Below are positions 25,013 through 33,444 of a stretch of DNA of 64,000 bases, piece after piece. A program made the position numbers and the translations under genes. Source of the stretch: Nonomuraea montanisoli (GTDB lineage Bacteria > Actinomycetota > Actinomycetes > Streptosporangiales > Streptosporangiaceae); NCBI RefSeq assembly GCF_013363975.1, contig NZ_JABWGN010000002.1, positions 620,001-684,000 on the forward strand. Direction: 5' to 3'. The notes under the pieces were generated by a model. That model ran no database searches and was not told the DNA's origin. It was given only the letters and a program-made list of their open reading frames with translations. Each line of letters starts with the position of its first letter. Positions within the stretch are counted from its first letter, which is position 1.

Positions 25013-25035
25013 GGTGCGCGCCGGCGCGCGGGCCG

Positions 25036-25194
25036 GTCAGGGGACCGGGACGCGCTGGGGCGTGGGCGGTGTCAGGGGACGGGGGCGCGCTGGGGCGTGG
25101 GCGGTGTCAGGGGACGGGGACGCGCTGGGGCGTGGGCGGTGTCAGGGGACGGGGACGCGCTGGGGCGTGGGCGGTGTCAGGGGACGGGGACGCG
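25036..25194 (-). repeat. 35-bp tandem repeats over a gene's 3' end
   Basis: Four full copies of a 35-base unit beginning GTCAGGGGACGGGGACGCG start at 25036, 25071, 25106 and 25141; a fifth 19-base piece (25176-25194) is the end of the minus-strand gene and includes its stop codon. So each copy repeats the gene's last codons and stop plus 16 bases of spacer. There are no unique spacers, so this is not a CRISPR array. Confidence 0.9.
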
Positions 25195-25572
25195 TTCCAC
25201 GCGGATGGAGAAGACCTCCTCGCGGGGCACCACGACCTCGTAGGCGCCGTGGTCGACCATCCAGTAGCCGAGGGCCTCGGCCTTCATGCCGCTGTGGCCG
25301 AGGTAGGCGATGTGCAGGCCGTCGTCGTCCTCGTCGAGCACGACGCAGGGCTCGCCGCCGAACGCGCCGACGGTGCGGATGAGGACGAGCCACTCCAGCT
25401 CGTCGCGGCGCACCTCGCGCCGCCAGTAGCCGGAGGCCGCCTCGAAGCCGTCGAGCTCGTCCTCGCTGAACAGGACGACCTGGTCGCTGTCGGGGCCCAG
25501 GGCGGCGGGCAGGGTGTGCTCGCCGAAGCGGGCGATGAACCCGGATGCCACGGGGGTGAGCTCGTCGTTCAT
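25177..25572 (-). CDS. Hypothetical protein
   Basis: A 131-residue acidic soluble protein that I do not recognise. It has an Asp-rich stretch (LDEDDDGLHIAYLGH, residues ~78-92) and alternating beta-like segments, and ends RVPVP. No signal peptide or membrane helix. Its ATG overlaps the stop of the upstream gene by 4 bases, so the two are translated together and may form a pair. The 3' end has been tandemly duplicated outside the gene. Confidence 0.65.
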   Translation of the reverse strand: MNDELTPVASGFIARFGEHTLPAALGPDSDQVVLFSEDELDGFEAASGYWRREVRRDELEWLVLIRTVGAFGGEPCVVLDEDDDGLHIAYLGHSGMKAEALGYWMVDHGAYEVVVPREEVFSIRVERVPVP

Positions 25573-26015
25573 GCGGCGGGCCGCCAGGTGAGGCCGTCGT
25601 AGGCGGCGAACGGTCGCTCGCCGTCGTCGGTGAGGTGCACGATCTCGGCTCCGGCGGGGATCGGCATGGGGATGGTGTGGAACTGCGGCACCACGTGGTG
25701 GGTGGAGGTGGTGAACCCGTTGCCGGCGAACGGCGGCACGTCACTCCAGTCGCCGCCCATGTGCGGGCCGTACGGGACCACGTAGGTGTCGACGTCTCGC
25801 GCGCACCACCGCATCACGTACAGCTCGGGCACGTCGGCGGTGAGCTCGGACCCGTCGAAGGACAGGTCGAGCCCGAGGTAGAGGTCGCGGGGCGTGGTCA
25901 GTCGCGCGCAGTCCTGCACGCGGTAGACGTACCCGGAGATCACCGTGCGCTTGCCCGACAGATAGGGGACGAGCAGACGCGGTGGGACCACCTTCTGCAT
26001 GTGCGTTCTGCTCAC
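25569..26015 (-). CDS. Hypothetical protein
   Basis: A 148-residue protein without recognised domains. It contains YLSGKRTVISGYVYRV near the N-terminus, a WCARDVDTYVVPYGPHMGGDW segment in the middle, and several aromatic and His residues. It may adopt a compact beta fold. It is first in a two-gene unit with the 131-residue protein and starts about 130 bases from the IS605-type element on the other side, whose insertion may have brought or disturbed the promoter. Confidence 0.6.
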   Translation of the reverse strand: MSRTHMQKVVPPRLLVPYLSGKRTVISGYVYRVQDCARLTTPRDLYLGLDLSFDGSELTADVPELYVMRWCARDVDTYVVPYGPHMGGDWSDVPPFAGNGFTTSTHHVVPQFHTIPMPIPAGAEIVHLTDDGERPFAAYDGLTWRPAA

Positions 26016-26141
26016 GTCTCCACCTTATCGAAGGTCAGCACGTCGCCCCTGCCTTCAGCCCCTATGAATACGAGGATTGCACCATCTCGATCTTGTCCTG
26101 CCCGATAAAAATGTCGAGTCGTCGAAGGTGGTCGAGCAGCG

Positions 26142-27268
26142 ATGGGGGGCGGAATGCTGACGGGGCGTCGTTATCGCTTGGAGCTCACCGTAGAGCAGGC
26201 CGCCTACGCTGAACGAGTGGCCGGAATGTGCCGGATGGTCTGGAACACTGCCTTGGAGCAGCGACACGCATACCGGCGACGGGGAGCGTCCATCGGCTAT
26301 GCCGCGCAGTGTGCCCAACTGGTCGAGGCCAAGGCGGAGTTCGCTTGGCTGAGCGAGGCGCCCGCCCATGTGCTTCAGCAGGCCCTCAAGGATCTGGATC
26401 AGGCGATACGCATTCATGGGACATGGAAGGTGCGTTGGCGTTCGGCTCGCCGGTGGAAACCCTCGTTCCGATTTCCCTCGCCCGAGCGACCAGTGGTACG
26501 TGAGTTTCCTTGTCGAAGACGGACGGAGCACGCCACCAGCCCATCCTGGTCCCGCGGTGGGGATCGACAGGGGGATCAAGGTGGCCGTCACGACCAGTGA
26601 TGGTCACTTCTACGATCGGACCTTCTTGACGTCTGGGGAAGCGAAGCGCTGTCGCCGGTCACAACAACGACTGGCTCGCGCTGAATCGGGAAGCGAACGG
26701 CGCAAGCGCGCGAAGAACGCGTTGATGATCGTCATGAGGCGGGTGCGTGCGCGTCGTACTGACTTCAACGCCCAGACCGCACATGTACTCACCCTGGGGT
26801 ACGGCACCATCGTCCTGGAAGATCTGCGCGTCAGGCGTATGACTGCTTCGGCGAAGGGTGACCTCGACCGGCCGGGCACGAGGGTGGCGCAGAAGTCTGG
26901 TCTGAACCGAGCCGTTCTGGACAAGAGCTGGTACGGGTTGGAGCTTGCACTGATCAGCGCTGCGCGATATTCGGGGACACACATCGTCAAGGTCCCGGCG
27001 GCTTATACCTCTCAGAAGTGTTCGGCCTGCGGGAACGTGGACCCGGCGGCGCGCGAGAGCCAAGCGCGATATCGGTGCACCTCCTGCCACACGGTCATGC
27101 GTGCTGATGTGAACGCTGCCATCAACATCAAGAACGCGGCAGGGCTTGCCGTGTCAGGACGTGGAGACTTCGGGAGTGCCCAGTCTGTGAAGCGTCAACC
27201 ACCCCTACCGTCGACAGGGCTTAATTCCTCGTCGACGACACGGGGAATCCTGGTCCCTTAGGACGGGG
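26142..27268 (+). mobile_element. Degenerate IS605-family (tnpB-only) element
   Basis: The element consists of a broken tnpB and a subterminal right-end hairpin (CCTGGTCC 27249-27256, loop CTTA, GGACGGGG 27261-27268), the kind found at right ends of IS200/IS605 elements. No tnpA is present. The left boundary is uncertain and may lie anywhere between 26016 and 26142. GC content is visibly lower than in the neighbours, consistent with transfer. Confidence 0.8.
26154..27261 (+). pseudogene. tnpB: TnpB (IS605 OrfB), frameshifted with internal deletion
   Basis: The N-terminal part is in one frame (YRLELTVEQAAYAERV, then VLQQALKDLDQAI, up to FRFPSP near 26480) and the rest in the +1 frame from about 26480 (SDQWYVSFLVEDG onward). 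The segment that usually lies between FRFP and the W-VSF strand of the WED domain, a few tens of residues, is missing, so a deletion likely caused the shift. The RuvC triad remains: Asp in VGIDRGIKVAV (codon 26566), Glu in IVLEDLRV (26818), Asp in RADVNAAINI (27106). The zinc knuckle CSAC/CTSC is intact. TnpB proteins are RNA-guided nucleases; this copy should be inactive. Confidence 0.88.
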
Positions 27269-28061
27269 AGGAGGCCAACCCTAGAACGCGATGTTCGAGG
27301 CAGGGGAGTGTGGCGCGTGCCGCGGCGGTGGTCTCGGGGTCGATCGTGACGAGCTGGACGCCGGGGGCGGTGCCGAGGTCGGCGCGGGCGACGCCGAGGG
27401 GGTCGACGAGCATGCTGCGGCCGACGCCGAACCCGTCGGACGACTCGGCGGGGTTGGGCGCCTGGCCGACGGCGACGGTCCACATGGTGTTCTCCAGGGC
27501 GCGGGCGCGGACCAGGGTGACCCAGTGGTCCTCCTTGAGCGGGCCCGAGCCCCAGGCGGCGATGACGGCGAACAGGTCGGCGCCGCGGTCGACCAGTGCC
27601 CTGGTCAGTTCGGGGAAGCGCAGGTCGTAGCAGGTGACGAGGCCGACGCGCAGCCCGGCCAGCTCGGTGACGACCGGCTCGGAGCCGGGGGCGACGAGTT
27701 CGGACTCGCGGGCGCCGAAGGAGTCGAACAGGTGGATCTTGCGGTAGGTGGCCGTGAGGCGGCCGTCGGCGTCGAGCGCCACGGCGGTGTTGTGGACGCG
27801 GCCGCCGTCGCCGCCGGGCTCGAACACCCCGGCGATGACGGCGGTGCGGTGCTCGCGCGCGGCCTCGGCCAGGCCGGTGACGAACGGCCCGTCGAGCGGT
27901 TCGGCCAGCTCGGTGATGCGCCTGCCGTAGCGGGTGAGCGTGGCCTCCGGGAAGACGGCCAGGTCGGCGCCCTCGGCGCGGGCCAGCGCCTCGCGCACCC
28001 GCTTGAGGTTGGCTCCCGGGTCAGGGGAGACGGGGATCTGGCACAGCGCGATGGTGGTCAC
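27258..28061 (-). CDS. Nitrilase-superfamily amidase (Nit1/Nit2-like)
   Basis: A 267-residue carbon-nitrogen hydrolase. The Glu-Lys-Cys triad is visible: FPEATLTRY (Glu ~39), YRKIHLFDSFG (Lys ~107) and VTCYDLRFPE (Cys ~142). This pattern fits deaminated-glutathione or omega-amidases. The last residues, LASSPS, and the TAA stop (27258-27260) come from the right-end hairpin of the IS605-type element, so the native C-terminus has been replaced, but only at its tip. The start overlaps the 3' end of the upstream DUF418 gene by 41 bases. Confidence 0.9.
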   Translation of the reverse strand: MTTIALCQIPVSPDPGANLKRVREALARAEGADLAVFPEATLTRYGRRITELAEPLDGPFVTGLAEAAREHRTAVIAGVFEPGGDGGRVHNTAVALDADGRLTATYRKIHLFDSFGARESELVAPGSEPVVTELAGLRVGLVTCYDLRFPELTRALVDRGADLFAVIAAWGSGPLKEDHWVTLVRARALENTMWTVAVGQAPNPAESSDGFGVGRSMLVDPLGVARADLGTAPGVQLVTIDPETTAAARATLPCLEHRVLGLASSPS

Positions 28062-28956
28062 GGCCCGACTCTAGCCGGTTGGGCACCGGGCGGAACCAGG
28101 TCAGGCACCGCCAGATCCACTCCAGCGGGCCGTACCGGTAGCGGGCGAGCCACCAGCGGCCGAACAGGGCCTGGGCGGTGACGGTGAGGGCGGCGACGGC
28201 GACGACCGACCAGCGGGTGGGGTCGGCGTGGACGAGGGGGGAGGTGAGCACGACCACGGCGGTGCCGGTGAGGTAGTTGGTGAGCGCCATCCGGCCGAGC
28301 GGCTCCAGCACGCCGGACAGGCGGGCGCCCGGGCGGGTGCGCGGGAGGAGGATGATGCCTGCGGTGTACGCGGCGGCCCCGGCCAGGGCGGCGGCGAGGT
28401 AGGCGGTCCACCAGCCGGTGTACACCCAGGCGGCGGCGAGCAGCGAGGAGGCGAGGGCGCCCGCGAGCAGCACGGGAAGGAGGATCCGGGGGGACGGGCG
28501 GAGCTGCATGAGCGCCATGCCCAGCAGGAACAGGCCGGGGATGAGCAGGACGCCGTTGCCGATGAGGGTGGCCCACGTGATCGCGCCGAGGGCGAGGACG
28601 AGGATCGGCGCACCGGCGGACAGGAACGAGGCGGGCAGCAGCAACGCCAGGCCGTAGAAGGCGTAGTCGGTCAGCACCTCGCCCTCGTAGAAGGTGTGCT
28701 GGGCGAGGCCGAGGCAGAACAGCCAGAGCAGGCGGGCCGCCAGCCTCACCCGGCCGGCGCGCTGGCGGAAGAGCACGAAGCTCATGCCGAACAGCAGCGA
28801 GAAGATCGGGTAGAACCGGCTCTGGAACAGGAACTCGATCGCGGTGTCGACGCCGGTGCGCGGCTTGTGGGGGCCGTGCTGCCAGGTGTTGACGAGCATG
28901 ATCCCGGCCACCGCGAAGCCGCGGAGGGCGTCGAGGGCGCGGATGCGGGGGGTCAC
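28021..28956 (-). CDS. DUF418 family membrane protein (YeiB-like)
   Basis: A 311-residue protein with about eight to ten membrane helices. It opens RIRALDALRGFAVAGIMLVN, the DUF418/acyltransferase-3-like signature, has FYPIFSLLFGMSF, and a C-terminal GRMALTNYLTGT segment typical of DUF418. The biochemical role of the family is unknown. GTG start at 28956; the 3' end overlaps the nitrilase gene start, so the two may be co-expressed. Confidence 0.85.
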   Translation of the reverse strand: MTPRIRALDALRGFAVAGIMLVNTWQHGPHKPRTGVDTAIEFLFQSRFYPIFSLLFGMSFVLFRQRAGRVRLAARLLWLFCLGLAQHTFYEGEVLTDYAFYGLALLLPASFLSAGAPILVLALGAITWATLIGNGVLLIPGLFLLGMALMQLRPSPRILLPVLLAGALASSLLAAAWVYTGWWTAYLAAALAGAAAYTAGIILLPRTRPGARLSGVLEPLGRMALTNYLTGTAVVVLTSPLVHADPTRWSVVAVAALTVTAQALFGRWWLARYRYGPLEWIWRCLTWFRPVPNRLESGRDHHRAVPDPRLP

Positions 28957-28981
28957 GGCGGCCAGGACGAATCACCTCATG

Positions 28982-30835
28982 TCACAGGAACCAGGCGAAC
29001 CACCATACGAGGAATCCCGCGCCGGTGAGAGCCGCTCCGGCCCGCCACCAGGTCCGGCGCAGGGCGAGGTCCGCGAGGGTGAGCGCGACCGCGCCGGCCG
29101 CGAGCCAGCCGTACACCTTGACGGCCGACGGCAGGCCGACGGCGAGCGCGGTCTCGTTCCCGCTGATCAGCCCGTACGCGGACTGGGCGAGCAGGCCGAC
29201 GGCGGCGGCCCCGGCCAGGCCGGCGAACGCGGCGAGGGCCCGGCCGCGCAGCGCGCCCGCGACGAGCTGGACGAGCGCGACGAGCGCGAAGAGGGCGAGC
29301 GGCGCGGCGAGCCAGGGGGCGCGGGAGATCGCGTACGGGGCTCCGGTCACGTGCAGGTCGCCGGCCGCCAGCCGGGGCGGGAGGCCGCCGCCCGGCACCG
29401 CGCAGCCGGTGCTCGCGGCGGAGGCGGGCGTCCGGGCGGGCCCGGGGGAGGCGGTCGCGTCGGAAGTGCTCGTGGCGGGGGTGGTTCCGTCGGGCGTGCT
29501 CGTGGCGGGGGAGGCGGCCGTGGGGGCTTCGACGAAGGCGGCCATCAGCCGGCGGGCGCACGCGTTGGACAGGAACACCGCGTGCCCGGTGCCGTCGAAC
29601 TCCACGAAGCGGGCGTCCGGCAGCGCCTCGGCGGCGGGGCGGCTGGTGCGGGGCGGGGTGGTGGGGTCGTACCGGCCGCCCACCACGAGGACGGGAGCCT
29701 TGGTGGTGGCGGCCGACGGCTTGGTGGCGGGCAGTTTCCAGGCGTCGCAGACGGCCTTGTCCATCTCCACGGTGAACAGCCGGGACGGGGTGGCGTAGGT
29801 GTTGGCCGGGATCTCGTCCTGGCACTGCACCGCCTCGTACAGGCCGAGCTCGTGGGAGACGAGCCCGTCGCCCACGGCGTCGGCGAGGGGCCGCAGCGGC
29901 TCGTCGCGCCCGGCGGCGAGCGCGGCGACCAGCGGCGCCGAGACGGCGATCACGCCGCTCTCGTGCAACGCCTCGGCCATGACGGTCGCCACGTCGTCGC
30001 CGTCGAGGCGGGCCACGACCTCGGTGCCGCGCAGCGGGTCCACGGTGGTGACGCGCGCGGGCGCGGCGTCCAGCCGCCTGACCGCGGCGTCGAAGCGGTC
30101 CTTCAGGCCGAGGTGGGCGAGGGTGTCGTCGAGGTTGCGCCGGGCGTCGTCGTACCAGGCGACGCTCTGCGGGAGGAACGAGTCGAGCAGCACGGAGCGC
30201 GTGCCCCCGGGGTCGGCCGCGGCGGCGTCCACCATGACGCGGGTGGAGTAGCTGACGCCGAACAGGTTCCAGGAGGGGTAGCCGAGCGCGGCGCGCAGGG
30301 CGACGACGTCGGCGGCGATCTCCTTGGTGGTGTAGCCGCGCAGGTCGACGCCCTGCTGTTCGAGCCGGGCGCGGCACCTCGTGGCGGCCCCGGCGGTGTC
30401 GTCGGCGGCGGTGGTGAGGCGGCCGAGCACGGCCTGCGCCAGTTCGGGGCAGCCGAGCCGCGGCCAGGAGTACCTGCCGCCGCGCTGCTCGATCGTCACC
30501 ACGTCGCGGTCGGGGAACATCTGGCTGAGGAAGCCGGTGAGCTGCAACGACGCCGAGCCGGGGCCGCCGCTCATGTAGACGACGGGGTCGGGCTTGCGGG
30601 CGGGGTCGGTGGAGCGGTGGACGGCGTACCCCACCTTGATCGTCTGGCCGGGCGCGTCGCGGCGCTGGGGCGCCACGAGGAACCCGCACGTGGTGCCCGG
30701 CGGCATGGCGACCGGGCACGGCCCGGCCTCCAGCCCCGCGCTGGGGCCGGGCGGGAGCGTGGGCGTGGGTGTGGGCGCGGGGGGGGTCGGGGGCGTGACG
30801 GTCAGGGCGAGGGCGAGCAGGACCCGGGTGATCAC
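28982..30835 (-). CDS. Exported alpha/beta hydrolase with C-terminal membrane helices
   Basis: A 617-residue protein. A signal-like N-terminus and Thr/Pro linker lead into an alpha/beta hydrolase (residues ~45-430): oxyanion region YMSGGPGSA, nucleophile FGVSYSTRV, acid in VVGGRYDPTTPP (TAP-like C-terminal domain) and His in GTGHAVFLS. Residues ~430-480 are Ser/Thr/Pro-rich, then four hydrophobic helices end the protein. It resembles secreted tripeptidyl/prolyl aminopeptidases of actinomycetes but is anchored to the membrane instead of released. The stop is 25 bases before the DUF418 start codon on the same strand. Confidence 0.85.
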   Translation of the reverse strand: MITRVLLALALTVTPPTPPAPTPTPTLPPGPSAGLEAGPCPVAMPPGTTCGFLVAPQRRDAPGQTIKVGYAVHRSTDPARKPDPVVYMSGGPGSASLQLTGFLSQMFPDRDVVTIEQRGGRYSWPRLGCPELAQAVLGRLTTAADDTAGAATRCRARLEQQGVDLRGYTTKEIAADVVALRAALGYPSWNLFGVSYSTRVMVDAAAADPGGTRSVLLDSFLPQSVAWYDDARRNLDDTLAHLGLKDRFDAAVRRLDAAPARVTTVDPLRGTEVVARLDGDDVATVMAEALHESGVIAVSAPLVAALAAGRDEPLRPLADAVGDGLVSHELGLYEAVQCQDEIPANTYATPSRLFTVEMDKAVCDAWKLPATKPSAATTKAPVLVVGGRYDPTTPPRTSRPAAEALPDARFVEFDGTGHAVFLSNACARRLMAAFVEAPTAASPATSTPDGTTPATSTSDATASPGPARTPASAASTGCAVPGGGLPPRLAAGDLHVTGAPYAISRAPWLAAPLALFALVALVQLVAGALRGRALAAFAGLAGAAAVGLLAQSAYGLISGNETALAVGLPSAVKVYGWLAAGAVALTLADLALRRTWWRAGAALTGAGFLVWWFAWFL

Positions 30836-30874
30836 GAGGTCGAGACTAGAGCAGCCGCCGCCGGGTGCGCGTGG

Positions 30875-30950
30875 CTCGGCGGAATGAGGTCGCGGGACTC
30901 GGCGGAATGAGGTCGCGGGACTCGGCGGAATGAGGTCGCGGGACTCGGCG
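30875..30950. repeat. 23-bp x3 tandem repeat in divergent promoter region
   Basis: Three perfect 23-base copies of CTCGGCGGAATGAGGTCGCGGGA (here split: CTCGGCGGAATG + AGGTCGCGGGA) at 30875-30897, 30898-30920 and 30921-30943, then a partial copy. They fill much of the gap between the hydrolase and aminotransferase genes. Confidence 0.9.
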
Positions 30951-30989
30951 CGCCTCGGTGGGCGGGGGCCTGCGCACTAAGGTGGTCAC

Positions 30990-32156
30990 GTGACGGAAGC
31001 ACTGGTCTCGCGGATGCGCGCCTTCGGTACGACGATCTTCGCCGAGATGAGCGCGCTGGCGCTGCGCACCGGCTCGATCAACCTGGGGCAGGGGTTCCCC
31101 GACACCGACGGGCCGGCGGCGATGCTGGAGGAGGCGGTGCGGGCGATCAGGTCCGGCGCCAACCAGTATCCTCCGGGGCCCGGCGTGCCGGAGCTGCGGC
31201 AGGCCGTCTCCGAGCACCGGGCCGCCCGCTACGGCCTCGACTACGCCGCCGACGGTGAGGTGCTGGTGACGGTCGGCGCGACCGAGGCGGTCGCGGCCAC
31301 GATCCTGGCGCTGTGCGAGCCGGGCGACGAGGTGATCGCGTTCGAGCCGTACTACGACTCCTACGCCGCCTCGATCGCGCTGGCGCAGGCGCGGCTGGCC
31401 GCGGTGACGCTGCGCCCCGTGGAGGGCCGGTTCACCTTCGACCCGGACGAGTTGCGCGCCGCCGTCACCCCGCGGACCCGCGCGATCCTGGTCAACTCGC
31501 CGCACAACCCGACGGGCACCGTGTTCACGCGCGAGGAGCTGACGGTCATCGCGGAGCTGTGCCGGGAGCGCGGGCTGGTCGCGATCACCGACGAGGTGTA
31601 CGAGCACCTGACGTTCGACGGGGTGGAGCACGTGCCGCTGGCCACGTTGCCCGGCATGCGCGAGCGCACGGTGATGATCTCCTCGGCGGGCAAGACGTTC
31701 TCCGTCACGGGCTGGAAGACGGGCTGGGTGTGCGCGCCCGCCGAGCTGGTGCGGGCGGTCTCGACGGTCAAGCAGTTCCTGACGTTCACGGCGGGCGCGC
31801 CGTGGCAGCTCGCGGTGGCCCACGGCCTGCGGCACGAGTCGGCGTGGGTGGAGGAGTTGCGCGGCGGGTTGCAGGACAAGCGCGACCGGCTGATGGAGGG
31901 GCTGGCGGCGGCCGGGTTCGAGGTGCTGCGGCCCTCAGGCACGTACTTCGTGCAGACCGACATCCGGCCGCTCGGCTTCACCGACGGGCTGGAGCTGACG
32001 CGCCGGCTGCCGGAGCTGGCGGGTGTGGTGGCGATCCCGACGCAGGTGTTCTACGACCATCCGGAGCGGGGGCGCCACTTCGTGCGGTTCGCGTTCTGCA
32101 AGAAGGAAGCGGTCATCGACGAGGCGGTCGCGCGGCTCAAGCGCCTGTCGGGCTGA
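30990..32156 (+). CDS. Class I/II aminotransferase (DapC/KAT-like)
   Basis: A 388-residue PLP enzyme of fold type I. Motifs: INLGQGFPDTDGP, NQYPPGPGVPELRQAV, NSPHNPTGTVF, DEVYEHL and the PLP lysine in SSAGKTFSVTGWKTGW (~residue 235). It is closest in pattern to actinobacterial N-succinyldiaminopimelate aminotransferase (DapC) and kynurenine/methionine aminotransferases; which substrate it uses cannot be read from sequence. GTG start at 30990. It stands alone, convergent with the FUSC gene. Confidence 0.88.
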   Translation: MTEALVSRMRAFGTTIFAEMSALALRTGSINLGQGFPDTDGPAAMLEEAVRAIRSGANQYPPGPGVPELRQAVSEHRAARYGLDYAADGEVLVTVGATEAVAATILALCEPGDEVIAFEPYYDSYAASIALAQARLAAVTLRPVEGRFTFDPDELRAAVTPRTRAILVNSPHNPTGTVFTREELTVIAELCRERGLVAITDEVYEHLTFDGVEHVPLATLPGMRERTVMISSAGKTFSVTGWKTGWVCAPAELVRAVSTVKQFLTFTAGAPWQLAVAHGLRHESAWVEELRGGLQDKRDRLMEGLAAAGFEVLRPSGTYFVQTDIRPLGFTDGLELTRRLPELAGVVAIPTQVFYDHPERGRHFVRFAFCKKEAVIDEAVARLKRLSG

Positions 32157-32162
32157 GCCCGC

Positions 32163-33320
32163 TCACCCCCGGGGGCGCTTCCCGCGCTCGTGTGCGTCCT
32201 CCTGGTCGGCGTCCTGCTGCTCGGCGTCCTGCTGGTCGTCGTGGCCCGGGGCCTCGATCGGGGCCAGGGCGGCCCCGGCGGCCTTGGAGTCGGCGCCGGT
32301 GGCCAGCATCAGGTCCACCACGATCGACCGGACCTGCGCCAGGATGACGTCGGCCGAGAACCCGAGCCGCTCGGGCCGCTGCCGCCCGGCGGTCGCGGTG
32401 AGGGCCTGCCGGGCCAGCGCGGGGTCGCGGCCGGCCGCCAGCTCCAGTTGCAGCAGCAGCGCGGCCTCCGAGACCTCGCGCAGGGAGGCGGCCAGCGAGA
32501 CCGGCGGGGGGTTGTCCTCGCCCAGCGACACCAGGGTGCGGCGGGCCAGCACGCGGGCGTTGCGCAGCGCGTGGTCCATGGGCACGGCGGCCTTCTGGTA
32601 GCGGGCGAGCCGGGCGCGGCGGTGCCAGTGCAGGGGGGAGATCAGGGCGATCTCCTTGCTGGTGGTCAGCGCCTGCTGGAAGTCCTCGATGGTCGACTGG
32701 GTGCGCCGTCCCTCGGCCAGCGCCTCGGCGGCCAGGTCGGCGTCGTGGCGCTCGATGGCGTCGGCGGCCCGTTCCAGGACCGTGGACAGCGCGTCGAGCA
32801 CCGCGGAGGCGTGCCTGGCGGCGAGCGTGAACGGGCTGATCGGCAGCAACGCGACGGCGGCGACGGCGATCAGCCCTCCGGTGAGCGCGTCGAGCATCCG
32901 GTCGAGGCCGCCTCCGCCGGATCCGGGCAGGAGCGTGGCGACGAGCACCGCCGACGAGCCGGACTGGGCCACGAACAGCGGTCCGCCGTTCAGCAGCACC
33001 GCCGTGCCCATGGCCAGGGCGACGACCAGGGCGATCTGCCACGGCCCGGTGCCGATCCAGGCGACCAGCAGGTCGCCCACGCCGACCCCGAGGCTGACGC
33101 CGACCACCAGCTCGATGACGCGGCGCAGCCGCTGGCCCAGGCCGACGCCGAGGCAGATGAGGACGGAGATGGGCGCGAAGAACGGCCGGGGATGGCCGAG
33201 CAGGTGGACGGCCGCCGTCCAGGCCAGCCCGGCGCCGACGGCCGACTGCGCGATCGCGGGCCCCATCAGCCCGAACGCCGCCAGCCTCTCCCGCATGTGA
33301 TCGCCGAGCCTCGTTGCCAC
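32163..33320 (-). CDS. FUSC family (aromatic acid exporter-like) membrane protein
   Basis: About 385 residues. The N-terminal half has some six membrane helices (AAVHLLGHPRPFFAPISVLICLG, IALVVALAMGTAVLLNGG) typical of FUSC/ArAE transporters; the rest is a cytoplasmic helical domain ending in a Gln/Asp-rich tail (DDQQDAEQQDADQ). Such proteins export aromatic acids or other toxic small molecules. I choose the GTG at 33320; an upstream in-frame ATG would add 21 less likely residues. It is divergent from a TetR gene that probably controls it. Confidence 0.82.
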   Translation of the reverse strand: MATRLGDHMRERLAAFGLMGPAIAQSAVGAGLAWTAAVHLLGHPRPFFAPISVLICLGVGLGQRLRRVIELVVGVSLGVGVGDLLVAWIGTGPWQIALVVALAMGTAVLLNGGPLFVAQSGSSAVLVATLLPGSGGGGLDRMLDALTGGLIAVAAVALLPISPFTLAARHASAVLDALSTVLERAADAIERHDADLAAEALAEGRRTQSTIEDFQQALTTSKEIALISPLHWHRRARLARYQKAAVPMDHALRNARVLARRTLVSLGEDNPPPVSLAASLREVSEAALLLQLELAAGRDPALARQALTATAGRQRPERLGFSADVILAQVRSIVVDLMLATGADSKAAGAALAPIEAPGHDDQQDAEQQDADQEDAHERGKRPRG

Positions 33321-33444
33321 CCCTCCACCCTGGCGGATCTTTATGACATTACGGTCACACCACGCATCGTAGAAGATACCCATCCGTAACTCCCGGACTT
33401 GGTCGCGGTCCCCGCGGGTGCCTGGGGCGGCCTATCGTCGAGGC

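Noticed and set aside
25036..25194. Possible CRISPR array
   Set aside because: Repeats are directly contiguous with no unique spacers, and no cas genes are near.
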